A stretch of DNA of 64,000 nt from Vagococcus_D sp963518325 (GCF_963518325.1 NZ_CAUQJB010000009.1:1-64000); one strand, 5' to 3'; positions 7,981 to 17,620 are shown, counted from the stretch's first letter. Program-made: numbers and translations. Notes: generated by a model from the sequence alone, not told the origin.

Positions 7981-10049
7981 TGACAAAAACCTTGCATGTG
8001 GTATTTAAAACCCATTTGGATATTGGGTTTACGGATTTAGCGAAAGAGGTAGTTCAGCAGTACTTAACGGATTTTATTCCCCGAGCTTTACAAATTGGAG
8101 AAGAGGTACCGGAACAGTTTGTTTGGACGACAGGGTCTTGGTTGATTCATTTCTATTTGAATCATCCCGAAGTCAGTGAAAGTGACAAGAAGCGCATGGT
8201 CAAGGCTATTAAGCGAGGTACAATTAAGTGGCATGGTTTGCCAGTGACCTTCCATAGTGAATTGATGGACCAGCCTCTATTTGAATATGGGCTGTCACTG
8301 TCTCAAAACTTGGATCAGGCATATGGTACCCGAACAGTAGCGGCTAAGTTAACGGATGTACCTGGGCACACCATTGGGATTGTGCCACTAATGGCCAAGG
8401 CTGGCTTGAAGTACCTTCACATTGGGGTTAACGCCAGCTCAGCTTTACCTAACGTGCCTGAAATGTTTCTATGGCGCAACCAAGATGGTTCGGAACTAGT
8501 CGTCCACTATGCTCAGGATTACGGGGAGACGTTTATTCGTGAGGGCTGGGATGAGATGTTATACTTTGCCCATAGTCACGACAATGCAGGGCCACCAAAG
8601 GACAGTCAGGAAGTGATTGAGTTGATGGCTCGGTTAGGGAAAGAACATCCAGAGGCAGTGATAGTGGCCTCAAGTTTGGATGATTTTGCCGAATCAGCTT
8701 GGGAGAAGCGGCAGACTCTGCCGGTGATTGAAGAAGAAATTGGTGATACGTGGATTCATGGTGTAGCCTCAGATCCGAAAAAAATTGCCGATTATTTGAG
8801 CTTGCTGCGGTTGCGTGATCAGTGGCTGGCAGATGGGCAATGGACGGTATCAAGTCAGGAATATCAGAATTTTTCAGAGCAACTGATGTTAGTGGCAGAA
8901 CACACTTGGGGTGGCAATGGTAATGTCTTTTTGCCGGATTATACCAATTATTTAATCGAGGATTTTCAGGCTGCTCGCCAACGAGATGTCATTACGTTTA
9001 ATCACGATCGCTCTACGATGGACTTTGGTGATTTAATGGCATTGATTAGCACAGACATTGAGTCAGAAGTCTTTCGTCCTAAACGTTCTTATGGGTTGTA
9101 TGAAGAATCCTGGCAAGAACAGCGGGATTATCTAACAGCGGCAGTTGCTTGTTTGAGTCAGGAACGGCAACTGGTAGCGAAAAAAGTCTTGTCTCTGCCT
9201 TCGATAATTCCTTTGGAAAAGGGAGAGAACGTGATGCCGGGTCGTCTGTACCAATTCGGTGAGCTGACCTTAAGCTTTTCGACAACAGGGGGGCTCAATC
9301 GGCTTCAGCTTAATGGACGCAATTTAATAGCTGAGGGTCGGGAATTTGGGGGACTCTCTTATGAACGGTTTGATTTTGCTAATTATAGCGACTTTTTAAG
9401 TCGCTATAGTCGGTTGACAAGGTGGACCTCTAGTTGGTGTTTAGTTGACTTTGCTAAGCGGGGGATTGAAGCTTTTCAGGACATTCGTTATGAGTTAATC
9501 AAACCGATGATCGCCGACTCCGTGATTCAGTCTGATGGGCAACTGGTGACCATTGCCTTTGATTTGAGTTACACAAGTTACCAACAGAAGATGTGGGGGT
9601 TACCAACGAACAACCGCTTAGTTTACGAAGTTGATTTAGCTAAGAAGACGGTTAAACTGTGTCTTCAGTGGCATGGTAAGCAAGCTAATAAGATGCCAGA
9701 AGCTTATTGGTTGGAAACTAGTTTGCAAGTTGCCAACCCTTATCGCTGGCAAATGGATAAGCTGGGAACGAGCGTATCCCCTTACGATGTGGTGGAAAAT
9801 GGCAATCGCAATCTCCACGTCTCCCAGAAAGGATTATCCTATGACGGCATCGAAGGGCAGAGACGTATTAAGAGTGTGGATGCCCCCTTGTTTTCTTTTG
9901 GTCGTCGAGGGTTATTGCAATTCGATAATCAACAGTTATCATTAAATGAAGGGATTTACGTTAACTTGCACAATAATGTCTGGGGCACTAATTTCCCAGC
10001 TTGGTTTGAAGATGATATGTTGTATCGGGTTGAAATGACATTAGCGTAA
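7980..10049 (+). CDS. DUF5054 / GH38-like glycosidase
   Basis: 689 residues with no signal peptide. It opens with VVFKTHLDIGFTD (about 6-18), the GH38-like HxDxG metal motif that marks DUF5054 proteins. LTDVPGHTIG (about 125) supplies a candidate catalytic Asp. AEHTWGGNG corresponds to AEHTWGYH in the two larger GH38 enzymes. It is shorter than the neighbouring GH38 and only distantly similar. The substrate is not established from sequence; the operon with a GH38 enzyme, ROK kinase and mannose isomerase suggests another alpha-mannoside linkage. It is the last gene of the operon. Confidence 0.8.
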   Translation: MTKTLHVVFKTHLDIGFTDLAKEVVQQYLTDFIPRALQIGEEVPEQFVWTTGSWLIHFYLNHPEVSESDKKRMVKAIKRGTIKWHGLPVTFHSELMDQPLFEYGLSLSQNLDQAYGTRTVAAKLTDVPGHTIGIVPLMAKAGLKYLHIGVNASSALPNVPEMFLWRNQDGSELVVHYAQDYGETFIREGWDEMLYFAHSHDNAGPPKDSQEVIELMARLGKEHPEAVIVASSLDDFAESAWEKRQTLPVIEEEIGDTWIHGVASDPKKIADYLSLLRLRDQWLADGQWTVSSQEYQNFSEQLMLVAEHTWGGNGNVFLPDYTNYLIEDFQAARQRDVITFNHDRSTMDFGDLMALISTDIESEVFRPKRSYGLYEESWQEQRDYLTAAVACLSQERQLVAKKVLSLPSIIPLEKGENVMPGRLYQFGELTLSFSTTGGLNRLQLNGRNLIAEGREFGGLSYERFDFANYSDFLSRYSRLTRWTSSWCLVDFAKRGIEAFQDIRYELIKPMIADSVIQSDGQLVTIAFDLSYTSYQQKMWGLPTNNRLVYEVDLAKKTVKLCLQWHGKQANKMPEAYWLETSLQVANPYRWQMDKLGTSVSPYDVVENGNRNLHVSQKGLSYDGIEGQRRIKSVDAPLFSFGRRGLLQFDNQQLSLNEGIYVNLHNNVWGTNFPAWFEDDMLYRVEMTLA

Positions 10050-10060
10050 GCTAGAATATC

Positions 10061-10098
10061 TTAAAAACACGGAACCTCTAGAGGTTCCGTGTTTTTAA
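10061..10098. terminator. Perfect 38-bp palindromic terminator
   Basis: A perfect inverted repeat of 19 bp per arm runs from TTAAAAACACGGAACCTCT to its complement, ending in GTGTTTTTAA. It lies 12 bp after the DUF5054 stop and can terminate in both directions. Confidence 0.85.
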
Positions 10099-10377
10099 GG
10101 TCATGAGGATATGACATACCTTGCAAAAGTTACATATTGAGGCCCTGGCTGACTTGCATTAAACTGGTAATAAGCTTATTTTTTGTTATCGGATGGACGA
10201 CGAGGGAAATCAATTTGGTTATGCTGAATTGATAGCGTCTTCAAAAGGGAAGTAAGTCTTAGTAGTGGTCATGACTTTGTGAAATGACGCAGTATATTGC
10301 TTTTTTTTATTGAGAACGGTATAGTGTAAACTATGTTTTTCTAATAGCGCTTACATGTTTAAAGAAGGAGGATCAGA
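10099..10377 (+). promoter_or_regulatory. yesL leader: promoter and candidate cre site
   Basis: No gene is seen in the roughly 280 bp. TTGAGA (10310-10315) and TATGTT (10332-10337) form a promoter with a 16-bp spacer. TAATAGCGCTTACA (10342-10355) differs from the cre consensus TGWNANCGNTNWCA at one position and lies just downstream of the predicted start site. That fits CcpA roadblock repression. The ribosome site AAGAAGGAGG precedes the ATG at 10378. Confidence 0.55.
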
Positions 10378-10992
10378 ATGAACGGTTTTGCGAAACAAAG
10401 TGTTAGAATAGGTGAGTGGCTGTTAAAATTATGGCAGTTACAGTTGTTTTGGGTCCTTTATACCCTAAAAGGAGGGGTGGTTTTAGGCCTATTCCCGGCT
10501 ACCGGAACTGTGTTTAAAATCGTTTATCAGTGGTTAAGCGAACCTGCTTCAGACCGGTCGATAAAAGAAGTCTTTGGGACTTTTTACCGTCAAAATATGA
10601 AGGTGCTCAATCAGCTAGGCTATGGCTTGACGGCTGCTCTTGGAGTGGTTTTATTGGATTTGCAAATATCCAAACAGTTTATACACGTCTATCTTTTGCA
10701 CTATTTTTTAGTGGCCTTATTTATTTTAGTCTTAGGGACCGCTCTTTATGTTTTTCCGATTTTTGCTCGCTATGAGCTATCGACGGTTAATTATTTGAAG
10801 CAGGCCTTTTTCTTTTTCTTTACCAATATCATCGAAACGATTGCCATGTTATTAGGTTTTTTACTGGTGGTTATCGTAGTGACTTTTTTACCGATCTTGG
10901 CAGTTGTCGCTGGTATGCCCCTCTTTTGTTTGCCGGTCAGTTGGTTTGCTTATCAAGCCATGAAAAAAGTGGAGTTGCGGAAGCTAGTGTAA
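10378..10992 (+). CDS. yesL: YesL-family membrane protein (DUF624)
   Basis: 204 residues with about five hydrophobic segments. The N-terminus (LWQLQLFWVLYTLKGGVVLGLFPATGTVFKI) is typical of YesL/DUF624 proteins, which occur beside LplB/YtcP-type oligosaccharide importers and YesM/YesN-type regulators in Firmicutes. The precise function is unknown in general; it is thought to accompany polysaccharide or oligosaccharide utilisation. It precedes a membrane AraC-type regulator and lies upstream of an ABC importer of the matching type. Confidence 0.8.
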   Translation: MNGFAKQSVRIGEWLLKLWQLQLFWVLYTLKGGVVLGLFPATGTVFKIVYQWLSEPASDRSIKEVFGTFYRQNMKVLNQLGYGLTAALGVVLLDLQISKQFIHVYLLHYFLVALFILVLGTALYVFPIFARYELSTVNYLKQAFFFFFTNIIETIAMLLGFLLVVIVVTFLPILAVVAGMPLFCLPVSWFAYQAMKKVELRKLV

Positions 10993-11060
10993 GGAACGTT
11001 CTTTGTTCAATTATTTAAGCGTAGACAATGTCAGGAAAGGAACTATGAGGGGGAGAGAAA

Positions 11061-13304
11061 GTGAAGAAGTTTATTAATAAATGTCGCAACGGGTTGTTAT
11101 TTAGGTATTTTTTTTCATATTTAGCCATCTTTTTGATTCCTTTTTTAATTTTAACCTTAGCTCTCTACTATTCCTCTGTCTTGGGGATGGAGAAGCAATT
11201 GAAAACGGCCAATTTAAATAGTTTACGACAAGTGGATACCATGCTAAATGAGCGCTTTAGCGAATTGGACAAACTATCTGATAATATTAAGTTAAATCCC
11301 AGTTTGAGTAATTTTATGTTGGAACACCCTTATTATAGTATTGAAGGACGTTCTGAATTAGGCAAATTACAAGCCAGCAACACCTTCATCAGTGAGATGT
11401 TTATTCACTATCGCAACAGTGATCATATCTATTCCAGCAATGGGACTCAGAGTTTGTCTTCTTTAACGGAAAAAAAGTACGCCCGCTTTGAATTGGATAA
11501 TGCTAGTTTGGCTGCCAGTTTTGAAGAAACGATTCCGACTGTTAAAGTCAGTTACGGTAATCTTGCTGGGCAAAGTGATTCTCTTCTTCAGTATTACCGA
11601 CCGCTTACCAGTGGTGGCTCGATGTATGGCACGGCTTTTTATTTTATTCAAGAGGCGGAGCTTCAGCGAATGTTAAACAATTTGATGATGGATTATACTG
11701 GCAGTGCCTTGATCATTAATCAAGAAGGCCAAATAATTAATGCCTCAGACGCCTCAATCCCCTTTAAAACCTTTGATACCTCCTTGTTAGGGAAAGAAGA
11801 AGTGGTCTTTGATAAACAAACGTACCACCTATCATCGTTAACGTCTGAATTGACGGGACTGACCTTTGTCAAAATAGTGGATGCCAAACAATTTTTACAA
11901 CCACTGGCCAACATTCGCAATTTGTTTTATGTCTTAATTGCCCTCTTTTTGCTGATGGGATTTGGCTTAAGCTATATTATGGGCTTGCGGCAATACCGTC
12001 CCATTAAGCAACTGGACAATGCCTTTAAAAAAATTACGAATCAAGAAGAAAAAACAGAAGATGATGAGTTGACCTTAATCGAGCGTCGCCTGAGTCATTT
12101 TGTAACCGAACAGCAGACGTTAAATGCTGCCTTAAGTCAGCAACAGGCGTATTTGACTGATTATTTTTTTGGTAAGCTCATTGATGGCAAATTTAAAGAT
12201 GAGTCTCATTTAGAGGCTAAGATGGCTGAATTATCCATTGAATTAAAGGGCAATCACTTTTATGTGATGTTGCTAGATAGTCAGTTTTCAGCCAAAATCG
12301 AAGATAATGTTAAGAAAAAGACCGTTCTTTTAAATGGATTTCCTCTAAAGATGGGCCAAACAGAGATTCATGCTGTCGAGTTGCCCTTGAAAAAACAGTT
12401 GGCATTGATTGTTGGCACTAATGTGACGGATCATCTAAAGCAAGTCAAGGAAATGAAAGAAATCTTGGATGAGCGCTTGGATGAAGATGTTCAGTTGGAT
12501 GTAGGGGGTGTCTATCATCAGCTAATATATGTTAACCGTTCTTATATTGAGGCGATTTCGGCAAATGAGTTTCATCAAACCAATACGAAGGCCTCTGTGT
12601 TTTTCTATAAAGACATTATTTATTCCCAACCTCAGTTTCTTAGCATCCCTAGCGAGTTAAAAAGTAAGCTAACTCAAAGCCTTCATCAGGGGGATGAAAC
12701 AGTGGTAACCGAAACCCTTCACACGATTTTTAGCCACTCGTCAATCGCCACGATGACCACCTTTGAAGCTAAGTATTATTATTTTGATGCCTTAAGCACT
12801 GTGATTAATGCCATTAGTTCATTAGGCTTTGAAGAGTTACTGGATCATTTTAATGAAATTGTGGAGTATCGCTCACCGGAAAGTCTTCGTCAGGAGTTGT
12901 TAGAATTGGCGGCAAAGTTGTGTCAAAATATGTCGGCTCGTAAGGTGGCTGAAACCACGCAGTTAGAATCGGCTATCATTGTTTATTTGAATCAACATTT
13001 TCGTTCTCATGATCTGTCCTTGGAGCAAATTGCCATTGAATTTGATTTTTCCATTTCTTATTTAAGTCGTTTTATTAAGGAAGAAACAGGGATTACGTTT
13101 TCAACATACATTCAAGAGCGACGTTTAAACTACATTAAGGATAAATTGATCAATACGGACGATGCCATCAAAGACATTGTCACCAGTGCCGGTTATTATG
13201 ACGTGTCTAATTATACCCGCAAGTTTAAGAATATTGTGGGGGTGACACCTGGCCAATATCGAAAGCAAATGCAAAATGACCGCTTAAAGACCCAATCGAA
13301 TTAA
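11061..13304 (+). CDS. Membrane-anchored AraC-family transcriptional regulator
   Basis: 747 residues from a GTG start behind GAGGGGGAGA. A transmembrane helix near 14-36 (YFFSYLAIFLIPFLILTLALYY) and a second near 290-310 (LFYVLIALFLLMGFGLSYIMG) bracket an extracellular sensor domain. A cytoplasmic linker follows. The C-terminal 100 residues are an AraC DNA-binding domain with two helix-turn-helix units (LSLEQIAIEFDFSISYLSRFIKE and IKDIVTSAGYYDVSNYTRKFK). This YtdP-like layout usually senses an extracellular sugar or its binding protein and activates the neighbouring importer, here the ABC genes at 17813-21372. Confidence 0.88.
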   Translation: MKKFINKCRNGLLFRYFFSYLAIFLIPFLILTLALYYSSVLGMEKQLKTANLNSLRQVDTMLNERFSELDKLSDNIKLNPSLSNFMLEHPYYSIEGRSELGKLQASNTFISEMFIHYRNSDHIYSSNGTQSLSSLTEKKYARFELDNASLAASFEETIPTVKVSYGNLAGQSDSLLQYYRPLTSGGSMYGTAFYFIQEAELQRMLNNLMMDYTGSALIINQEGQIINASDASIPFKTFDTSLLGKEEVVFDKQTYHLSSLTSELTGLTFVKIVDAKQFLQPLANIRNLFYVLIALFLLMGFGLSYIMGLRQYRPIKQLDNAFKKITNQEEKTEDDELTLIERRLSHFVTEQQTLNAALSQQQAYLTDYFFGKLIDGKFKDESHLEAKMAELSIELKGNHFYVMLLDSQFSAKIEDNVKKKTVLLNGFPLKMGQTEIHAVELPLKKQLALIVGTNVTDHLKQVKEMKEILDERLDEDVQLDVGGVYHQLIYVNRSYIEAISANEFHQTNTKASVFFYKDIIYSQPQFLSIPSELKSKLTQSLHQGDETVVTETLHTIFSHSSIATMTTFEAKYYYFDALSTVINAISSLGFEELLDHFNEIVEYRSPESLRQELLELAAKLCQNMSARKVAETTQLESAIIVYLNQHFRSHDLSLEQIAIEFDFSISYLSRFIKEETGITFSTYIQERRLNYIKDKLINTDDAIKDIVTSAGYYDVSNYTRKFKNIVGVTPGQYRKQMQNDRLKTQSN

Positions 13305-13308
13305 TAAG

Positions 13309-13353
13309 AAAAGCCCCTTGAAAACCGTTTTAGGTTTTCAAGGGGTCTTTTAT
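13309..13353. terminator. Convergent intrinsic terminator
   Basis: AAAAGCCCCTTGAAAACC pairs with GGTTTTCAAGGGGTCTTTTA around a six-base loop. It lies between the convergent AraC-type regulator and the GH3 gene and is usable in both directions. Confidence 0.85.
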
Positions 13354-15593
13354 TCACTGATTTCCACAGGTATTAGGCATTGGTAATTAGTCGCTTCCAC
13401 TGATAGATCAATCAGATGAGGGACTAGCTCCATGCGGTTGTTTAAGCTGTAAATCGGCCAGCTGTTCTCGGGGATTTCAATTTGAATGGTTTGTTCTTCG
13501 CCGGGATCTAGCCAGATTTTTTTGAAGGCTTTTAGCTCTTTGACTCGTGGTACGATTGGCAGTTGCCTGCGTTTAAAGTAAACTTGAACGACTTCAGCTG
13601 CCGGATACTGGCCGGTATTTTTAATGGTTAGGCTGACGGTTAGGTTCTGACTAGCAGTAGGCTGAGCTGACAGCACTTGCCGGTTAACTGTGGCTGGGCT
13701 GAGTTGGAAGCTGCTGTAAGACAAGCCGAAGCCAAATGGAAAGGCGGCTTTGCCGTCATCATCAAAATAGTTTTCTTTGTGTTGGCTGTCTTTGTAATTA
13801 TAATAAATCGGTAGCTGACCACTGGAAGTTGGCATGGACATGGCTAATTTACCCGAAGGAACGCTTTTGCCGAAAAGTAGCTTGGCAATCGCCGTGCCTC
13901 CTTGTTCTCCAGGGTACCCACAATTGAGTATGGCCTGAAAGTGGTGGCTAATGGCACTAATGCTGTGTTGTCGACCTTGAATCAACAGGGCGATCATCGG
14001 TTTATTTAGGGGAGCCAGGGCTTCAATTAGCTCAATTTGAGACGAGGGCAAAGCCAGTTGACTTAAGTCGATGTTTTCTCCACAGTTCATTTGGCCTGAC
14101 CCACTGAGGGCGGCGCCGTTGTCATCGAATTCGGTATTGAAATCACGGGCGCTAGAACCTCCTAGTGTTAAAATAATCACCTCGGATTGGGCCGCTAATT
14201 TAAGCGCTTTATCGATCCCTTGCGGAAGCGGACTAGTAACCTCAGAGCCTTGTTCATAGCCTAATGTGATAGTTGATTCTTGAATGGTTTCTTGTATGCC
14301 TTCTAAAACGGTTCGGCAGTTGGTTTCTTTTTTGTAAGGGGTGTAGTCTCCCAACTGATTATAAAGTTTATGGGCATTTGGTCCGATTAAGGCAATGGTT
14401 GTGGGCTGGCCTAAGTCCAATGGCAAAATGCCCTGATTTTTTAATAAAACGGTGCCTTCTTCCGCTAGTTGGACGGCTAGTTCTTGCTGCTCTTTTGGGG
14501 AGACTGTTGTGGTGGCAAACAAGCTGGGTGACTCCCTTAAAAGGCCGAGTTCTTCTTTTAATTTAAGGACTCGCAAGACGGCACGGTCAAGGGCTTCTTC
14601 TGTCAGATAGCCCTTTGTTAGAGCTTCCTCAAGATAGGGGAAAACATTGTCCCATAAACTGATATCGACACCACTAGTTAAGCCCAGAGCAGCGGCTTTG
14701 GCTGGGGAGCCCGTTAGTCGAATCAAGCCATCAAGAGCGCAGCCGTCAGACATAACCGCTCCAGTAAACTGGAGTTGCTCTCTTAAGATAGTGTTTAATA
14801 AATGGCTATTAGCGTGGCATAAGACTCCGTCGATTTCATTGTAAGCAGCCATGCAGACTTTGGCGCCTGCTTCAATGCCGGCAGCCATGGCAGGTAAATG
14901 AATTTCCCACAGCTCTCGTGGGCCGATCGACGCCGGAGCTGCGTTGTGACCACCCATGCCATCTCCTTGGGCGGCAAAGTGTTTCAGGACTGCTAAGACG
15001 TTCTCCGGTCCTACGTCCTGCCCTTGAAAACCTTTGACCGTTGCTTGGGTATAGACAGAAGCCAAGTAGGGGTCTTCGCTAAAGCCTTCTTCCGATCGTC
15101 CCCAGCGAGGGTCTCGAATAATATCCAAAGTTGAGACTAGTCCTAGATGAGCCCCTTTTATTCTCAGTTCTTGGGCAACTAATCTTTGGGAGCGTTCCAG
15201 AAGCTGAGGATTCCAAGTTTGGCCGGTGGTGATGTTTGCTGGCATGGAGGTGGCATCCAGAGCTTGATGGCCATGAGGCGCTTCCTCTGCCAGAAGGATA
15301 GGGATTTTTAAGCGAGTGTGTGTCTGAATATAGTCATTGACTAGCTTGACGTATTGTTGGGCTTCTTCTGTGGATAAGCCTGTGGTTAAATCTCGTCCTG
15401 ACCAGGGATCTGAACGAAAAGCGCCGTAAAGAACACCCATACCGTCCCAGCGAGCGACTTCTTCTTTAAAGAGTTCTGTCAGTTGAATGCCTTGGTCAGT
15501 TTTCTCGAATGTTTGCCAGCCATAGAGCCGTTGGTTTAATTGGCCTACTTTTTCTTTTAAGGTCATTTCTTTTAACAGTGATTCTGCCTTCAT
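13350..15593 (-). CDS. Glycoside hydrolase family 3 (beta-glucosidase-like)
   Basis: 747 residues with no signal peptide, starting at ATG 15593 behind AGAAAGGACG. The N-terminal TIM-barrel runs from KVGQLNQRLYG; RDPRWGRSEEGFSEDPYL and VLKHFAAQGDG are typical GH3 substrate-binding segments. GAVMSDGCALDGL holds the nucleophile Asp. The alpha/beta sandwich (VLLKNQGILPL) and a C-terminal fibronectin III-like domain (FPFGFGLSYSSF onward) follow. The NagZ motif KHFPGHGxxxxDSH is not present, so a beta-glucosidase or xylosidase-like activity is more likely than hexosaminidase. The exact substrate is unknown. It forms a two-gene minus-strand unit with the exported protein upstream. Confidence 0.88.
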   Translation of the reverse strand: MKAESLLKEMTLKEKVGQLNQRLYGWQTFEKTDQGIQLTELFKEEVARWDGMGVLYGAFRSDPWSGRDLTTGLSTEEAQQYVKLVNDYIQTHTRLKIPILLAEEAPHGHQALDATSMPANITTGQTWNPQLLERSQRLVAQELRIKGAHLGLVSTLDIIRDPRWGRSEEGFSEDPYLASVYTQATVKGFQGQDVGPENVLAVLKHFAAQGDGMGGHNAAPASIGPRELWEIHLPAMAAGIEAGAKVCMAAYNEIDGVLCHANSHLLNTILREQLQFTGAVMSDGCALDGLIRLTGSPAKAAALGLTSGVDISLWDNVFPYLEEALTKGYLTEEALDRAVLRVLKLKEELGLLRESPSLFATTTVSPKEQQELAVQLAEEGTVLLKNQGILPLDLGQPTTIALIGPNAHKLYNQLGDYTPYKKETNCRTVLEGIQETIQESTITLGYEQGSEVTSPLPQGIDKALKLAAQSEVIILTLGGSSARDFNTEFDDNGAALSGSGQMNCGENIDLSQLALPSSQIELIEALAPLNKPMIALLIQGRQHSISAISHHFQAILNCGYPGEQGGTAIAKLLFGKSVPSGKLAMSMPTSSGQLPIYYNYKDSQHKENYFDDDGKAAFPFGFGLSYSSFQLSPATVNRQVLSAQPTASQNLTVSLTIKNTGQYPAAEVVQVYFKRRQLPIVPRVKELKAFKKIWLDPGEEQTIQIEIPENSWPIYSLNNRMELVPHLIDLSVEATNYQCLIPVEISE

Positions 15594-15648
15594 GTGTAAC
15601 GTCCTTTCTGTTGTCGGGATGATGGGGCGAAGCCGATTACGGTGAACC

Positions 15649-16131
15649 CTAGATAAAGCGAGTATCGCTCATGGCGGTTTCGGCAATTTTCCATTGTCCC
15701 TGTTCTTTAATTAAGGTGTGATTGGCTTCGGAAATATGATTGCGATAGTTTTTTTTCTGTTTTTGACCTGGTTGAGTCACGGTTTGTTGACTGACTTTCA
15801 GCATGATTTCCGAGGGTGTTTGTTTGACTACTTTAACCTCGAGAATGGTGTGTTCCAAGCTATAATCTTCAAAAAATTGCCCGATTTCAGTTCGGGATTC
15901 TTCCTGGGCAGTCTCGATCAAGGTGCTGACGTAGGTATCAATGTCCTTAGTTGTAGCGGCATCTAAATTCTGTTGAATCACATCGATGGCGGCAGCTATC
16001 TCGGTTTCATCGGTTATGGAGCCAATCACATCGACAGGCGTTTTTCCTAAGAGCAGGGGTTTTGGTTGGTTTAACACGCCGATGAGCAATAACCCGAATC
16101 CCACCAGCAACCATTTGTATGTTCGATTCAT
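15649..16131 (-). CDS. Small exported or membrane-anchored protein, unknown
   Basis: 160 residues from ATG 16131, seven bases after AAGGAGG; an earlier in-frame start reads through that ribosome site. One N-terminal hydrophobic segment (WLLVGFGLLLIGVL) without a lipobox suggests a membrane anchor or uncleaved signal. The remainder is a roughly 120-residue soluble domain with the pattern of an NTF2/SnoaL-like fold: a helical first half, then strands ending EQGQWKIAE. It is co-transcribed with the GH3 gene 55 bp downstream. I cannot assign a function. Confidence 0.65.
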   Translation of the reverse strand: MNRTYKWLLVGFGLLLIGVLNQPKPLLLGKTPVDVIGSITDETEIAAAIDVIQQNLDAATTKDIDTYVSTLIETAQEESRTEIGQFFEDYSLEHTILEVKVVKQTPSEIMLKVSQQTVTQPGQKQKKNYRNHISEANHTLIKEQGQWKIAETAMSDTRFI

Positions 16132-16141
16132 GTGGCAACCT

Positions 16142-16197
16142 CCTTTCATCTAAGTGCTACATCATCATTGTACGTCCTTTACCTAAGAGATGAAAGG
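16142..16197. promoter_or_regulatory. Inverted repeat in the divergent GH3/GH29 promoter region
   Basis: CCTTTCATCT (16142-16151) and AGATGAAAGG (16188-16197) are perfect 10-bp inverted arms separated by 36 bp, between the divergent minus-strand unit and the fucosidase. The left arm overlaps the ribosome site of the minus-strand gene. It may be a pair of operator half-sites or an RNA stem; which is unknown. Confidence 0.4.
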
Positions 16198-16294
16198 GGT
16201 TTCCATGTAGTACATAGTCAGAAAAAAACACACATTGATGAAAGGGGGATTGCCCTTTATATTGAAAGTATCACGTAAGAAACGAGGGATGAGA

Positions 16295-17620
16295 ATGTCA
16301 GAGAATCGCGGCGATATTGAATTGACTAAAGAGACAGTAGCTGTTGAAGGGACATACCCAGAAACGGCTATGTTAAAAGAACGCTTGGAGTGGTTTCAGG
16401 ATTTAAAGCTGGGCGTTATCATGCATTGGGGCTTATATGCCGAGGCGGGAATCGTGGAATCTTGGCAGTTGTCAGAGGAGGATCAGTGGGCCAGAGAGCC
16501 CATCCCTTGGCGAGAGGACATGAAAGAACTGCAACGAGATTACTGGGACTTAAATAAAGTGTTTAATCCAAAGGACTTTGATCCAGTGACTTGGGCTAAG
16601 ATTTGTAAAGCAGGAGGCGTTCAGTATCTCTTAGTCACGACTAAGCATCACGATGGCTTCAATATGTATGACACCCAGACAACGGATTATAAAATAGGTG
16701 GCAAGGACAGTCCTTATGAAGGTCCAGATCCTTTAAAGGCCATATTTGAGGCCTTTCGCCAGGAAGGAATCGCCGTTGGAGCTTACTATTCAAAAGCAGA
16801 CTGGCATTCTCCCTATTATTGGTTACCAGATGAGTCTGTTAAGGGGCGACGAGCTAGTTATGATACCTCACGCTATCCGGAAATTTGGGGAAAATATGTG
16901 ACATTTGTCCATGAGCAAATTTATGAAATCACCCATGACTATGGTGAACTAGATTTTCTGTGGTTGGATGCCGGCTGGAGTGGGCAAGGCAAAGAAGACT
17001 TGCAGATGGACAAATTTGCGGAGATTGCCAGAGAGATCCAGCCTAATTTGATTATTGTCGATCGGACAATGGGTGGGCGTCATGAAAATTACGTGACACC
17101 GGAACGGAAAATTCCCGAGCTATCAGAGTTGCCGGAAAAAGTCTGGGAAAGCAACATTCCTTTGGGAAATGACTGGGGCTTTAATCCTGATGATACCTTT
17201 AAAAGCAGTCAAGAGGTGATTGAGACCTTGGTTAAGGTAGTGGCTAGAGGAGGCAATTTAGTTTTAGGTGTTGGACCGACCCCTCAAGGAACCATAACGG
17301 ATCAAGAACGTCAGATTTTAGCAGATTTGGGAAGTTGGCTGAAAATTTATGGCCAGGGGATTTATGGCACCCGTATGTTTGGGACGATGGGCAGTTGGTT
17401 AGTCACCCGCAAAGAAGACGCCTATTACGCTTTTATATCTGTGGCGGAATCTTTTCCTAAGATGGTAACTCTTGCTGAGTTGTCTCTGAATCTTTCTGAG
17501 ATAGACAGAGTCATTGACATGAAAAGTGGCAAAGAGCTGAATATCGAGGGAGCCATCCAATTACCGGAAAGCTGTCCGGAGACCCTGGGTTATTATGGGA
17601 TTAAACTGCTAAAAAAATGA
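16295..17620 (+). CDS. Alpha-L-fucosidase, GH29
   Basis: 441 residues from ATG 16295, six bases after GAGGG; upstream in-frame ATGs lack a ribosome site. There is no signal peptide, so it is cytoplasmic. GH29 hallmarks are LKLGVIMHWGLYA (about 38-49), LLVTTKHHDGFNMY (about 112-125) with the substrate-binding His pair, and LDFLWLDAGW (about 219-228) with the likely nucleophile Asp225. The retained GNLVLGVGPTPQG segment closes the barrel. The enzyme hydrolyses alpha-linked L-fucose. Next to a glycosylasparaginase and alpha-mannosidases, the core alpha-1,6-fucose of N-glycans is the most plausible target, and the product can feed the fucose operon at 38582-47891. Confidence 0.9.
   Translation: MSENRGDIELTKETVAVEGTYPETAMLKERLEWFQDLKLGVIMHWGLYAEAGIVESWQLSEEDQWAREPIPWREDMKELQRDYWDLNKVFNPKDFDPVTWAKICKAGGVQYLLVTTKHHDGFNMYDTQTTDYKIGGKDSPYEGPDPLKAIFEAFRQEGIAVGAYYSKADWHSPYYWLPDESVKGRRASYDTSRYPEIWGKYVTFVHEQIYEITHDYGELDFLWLDAGWSGQGKEDLQMDKFAEIAREIQPNLIIVDRTMGGRHENYVTPERKIPELSELPEKVWESNIPLGNDWGFNPDDTFKSSQEVIETLVKVVARGGNLVLGVGPTPQGTITDQERQILADLGSWLKIYGQGIYGTRMFGTMGSWLVTRKEDAYYAFISVAESFPKMVTLAELSLNLSEIDRVIDMKSGKELNIEGAIQLPESCPETLGYYGIKLLKK

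Noticed and set aside
13350..15593. NagZ-type beta-N-acetylglucosaminidase for the GH3 enzyme
   Set aside because: The characteristic KHFPGHG...DSH motif of bacterial NagZ enzymes is missing and a C-terminal fibronectin-like domain is present, so a beta-glucosidase-like class fits better.
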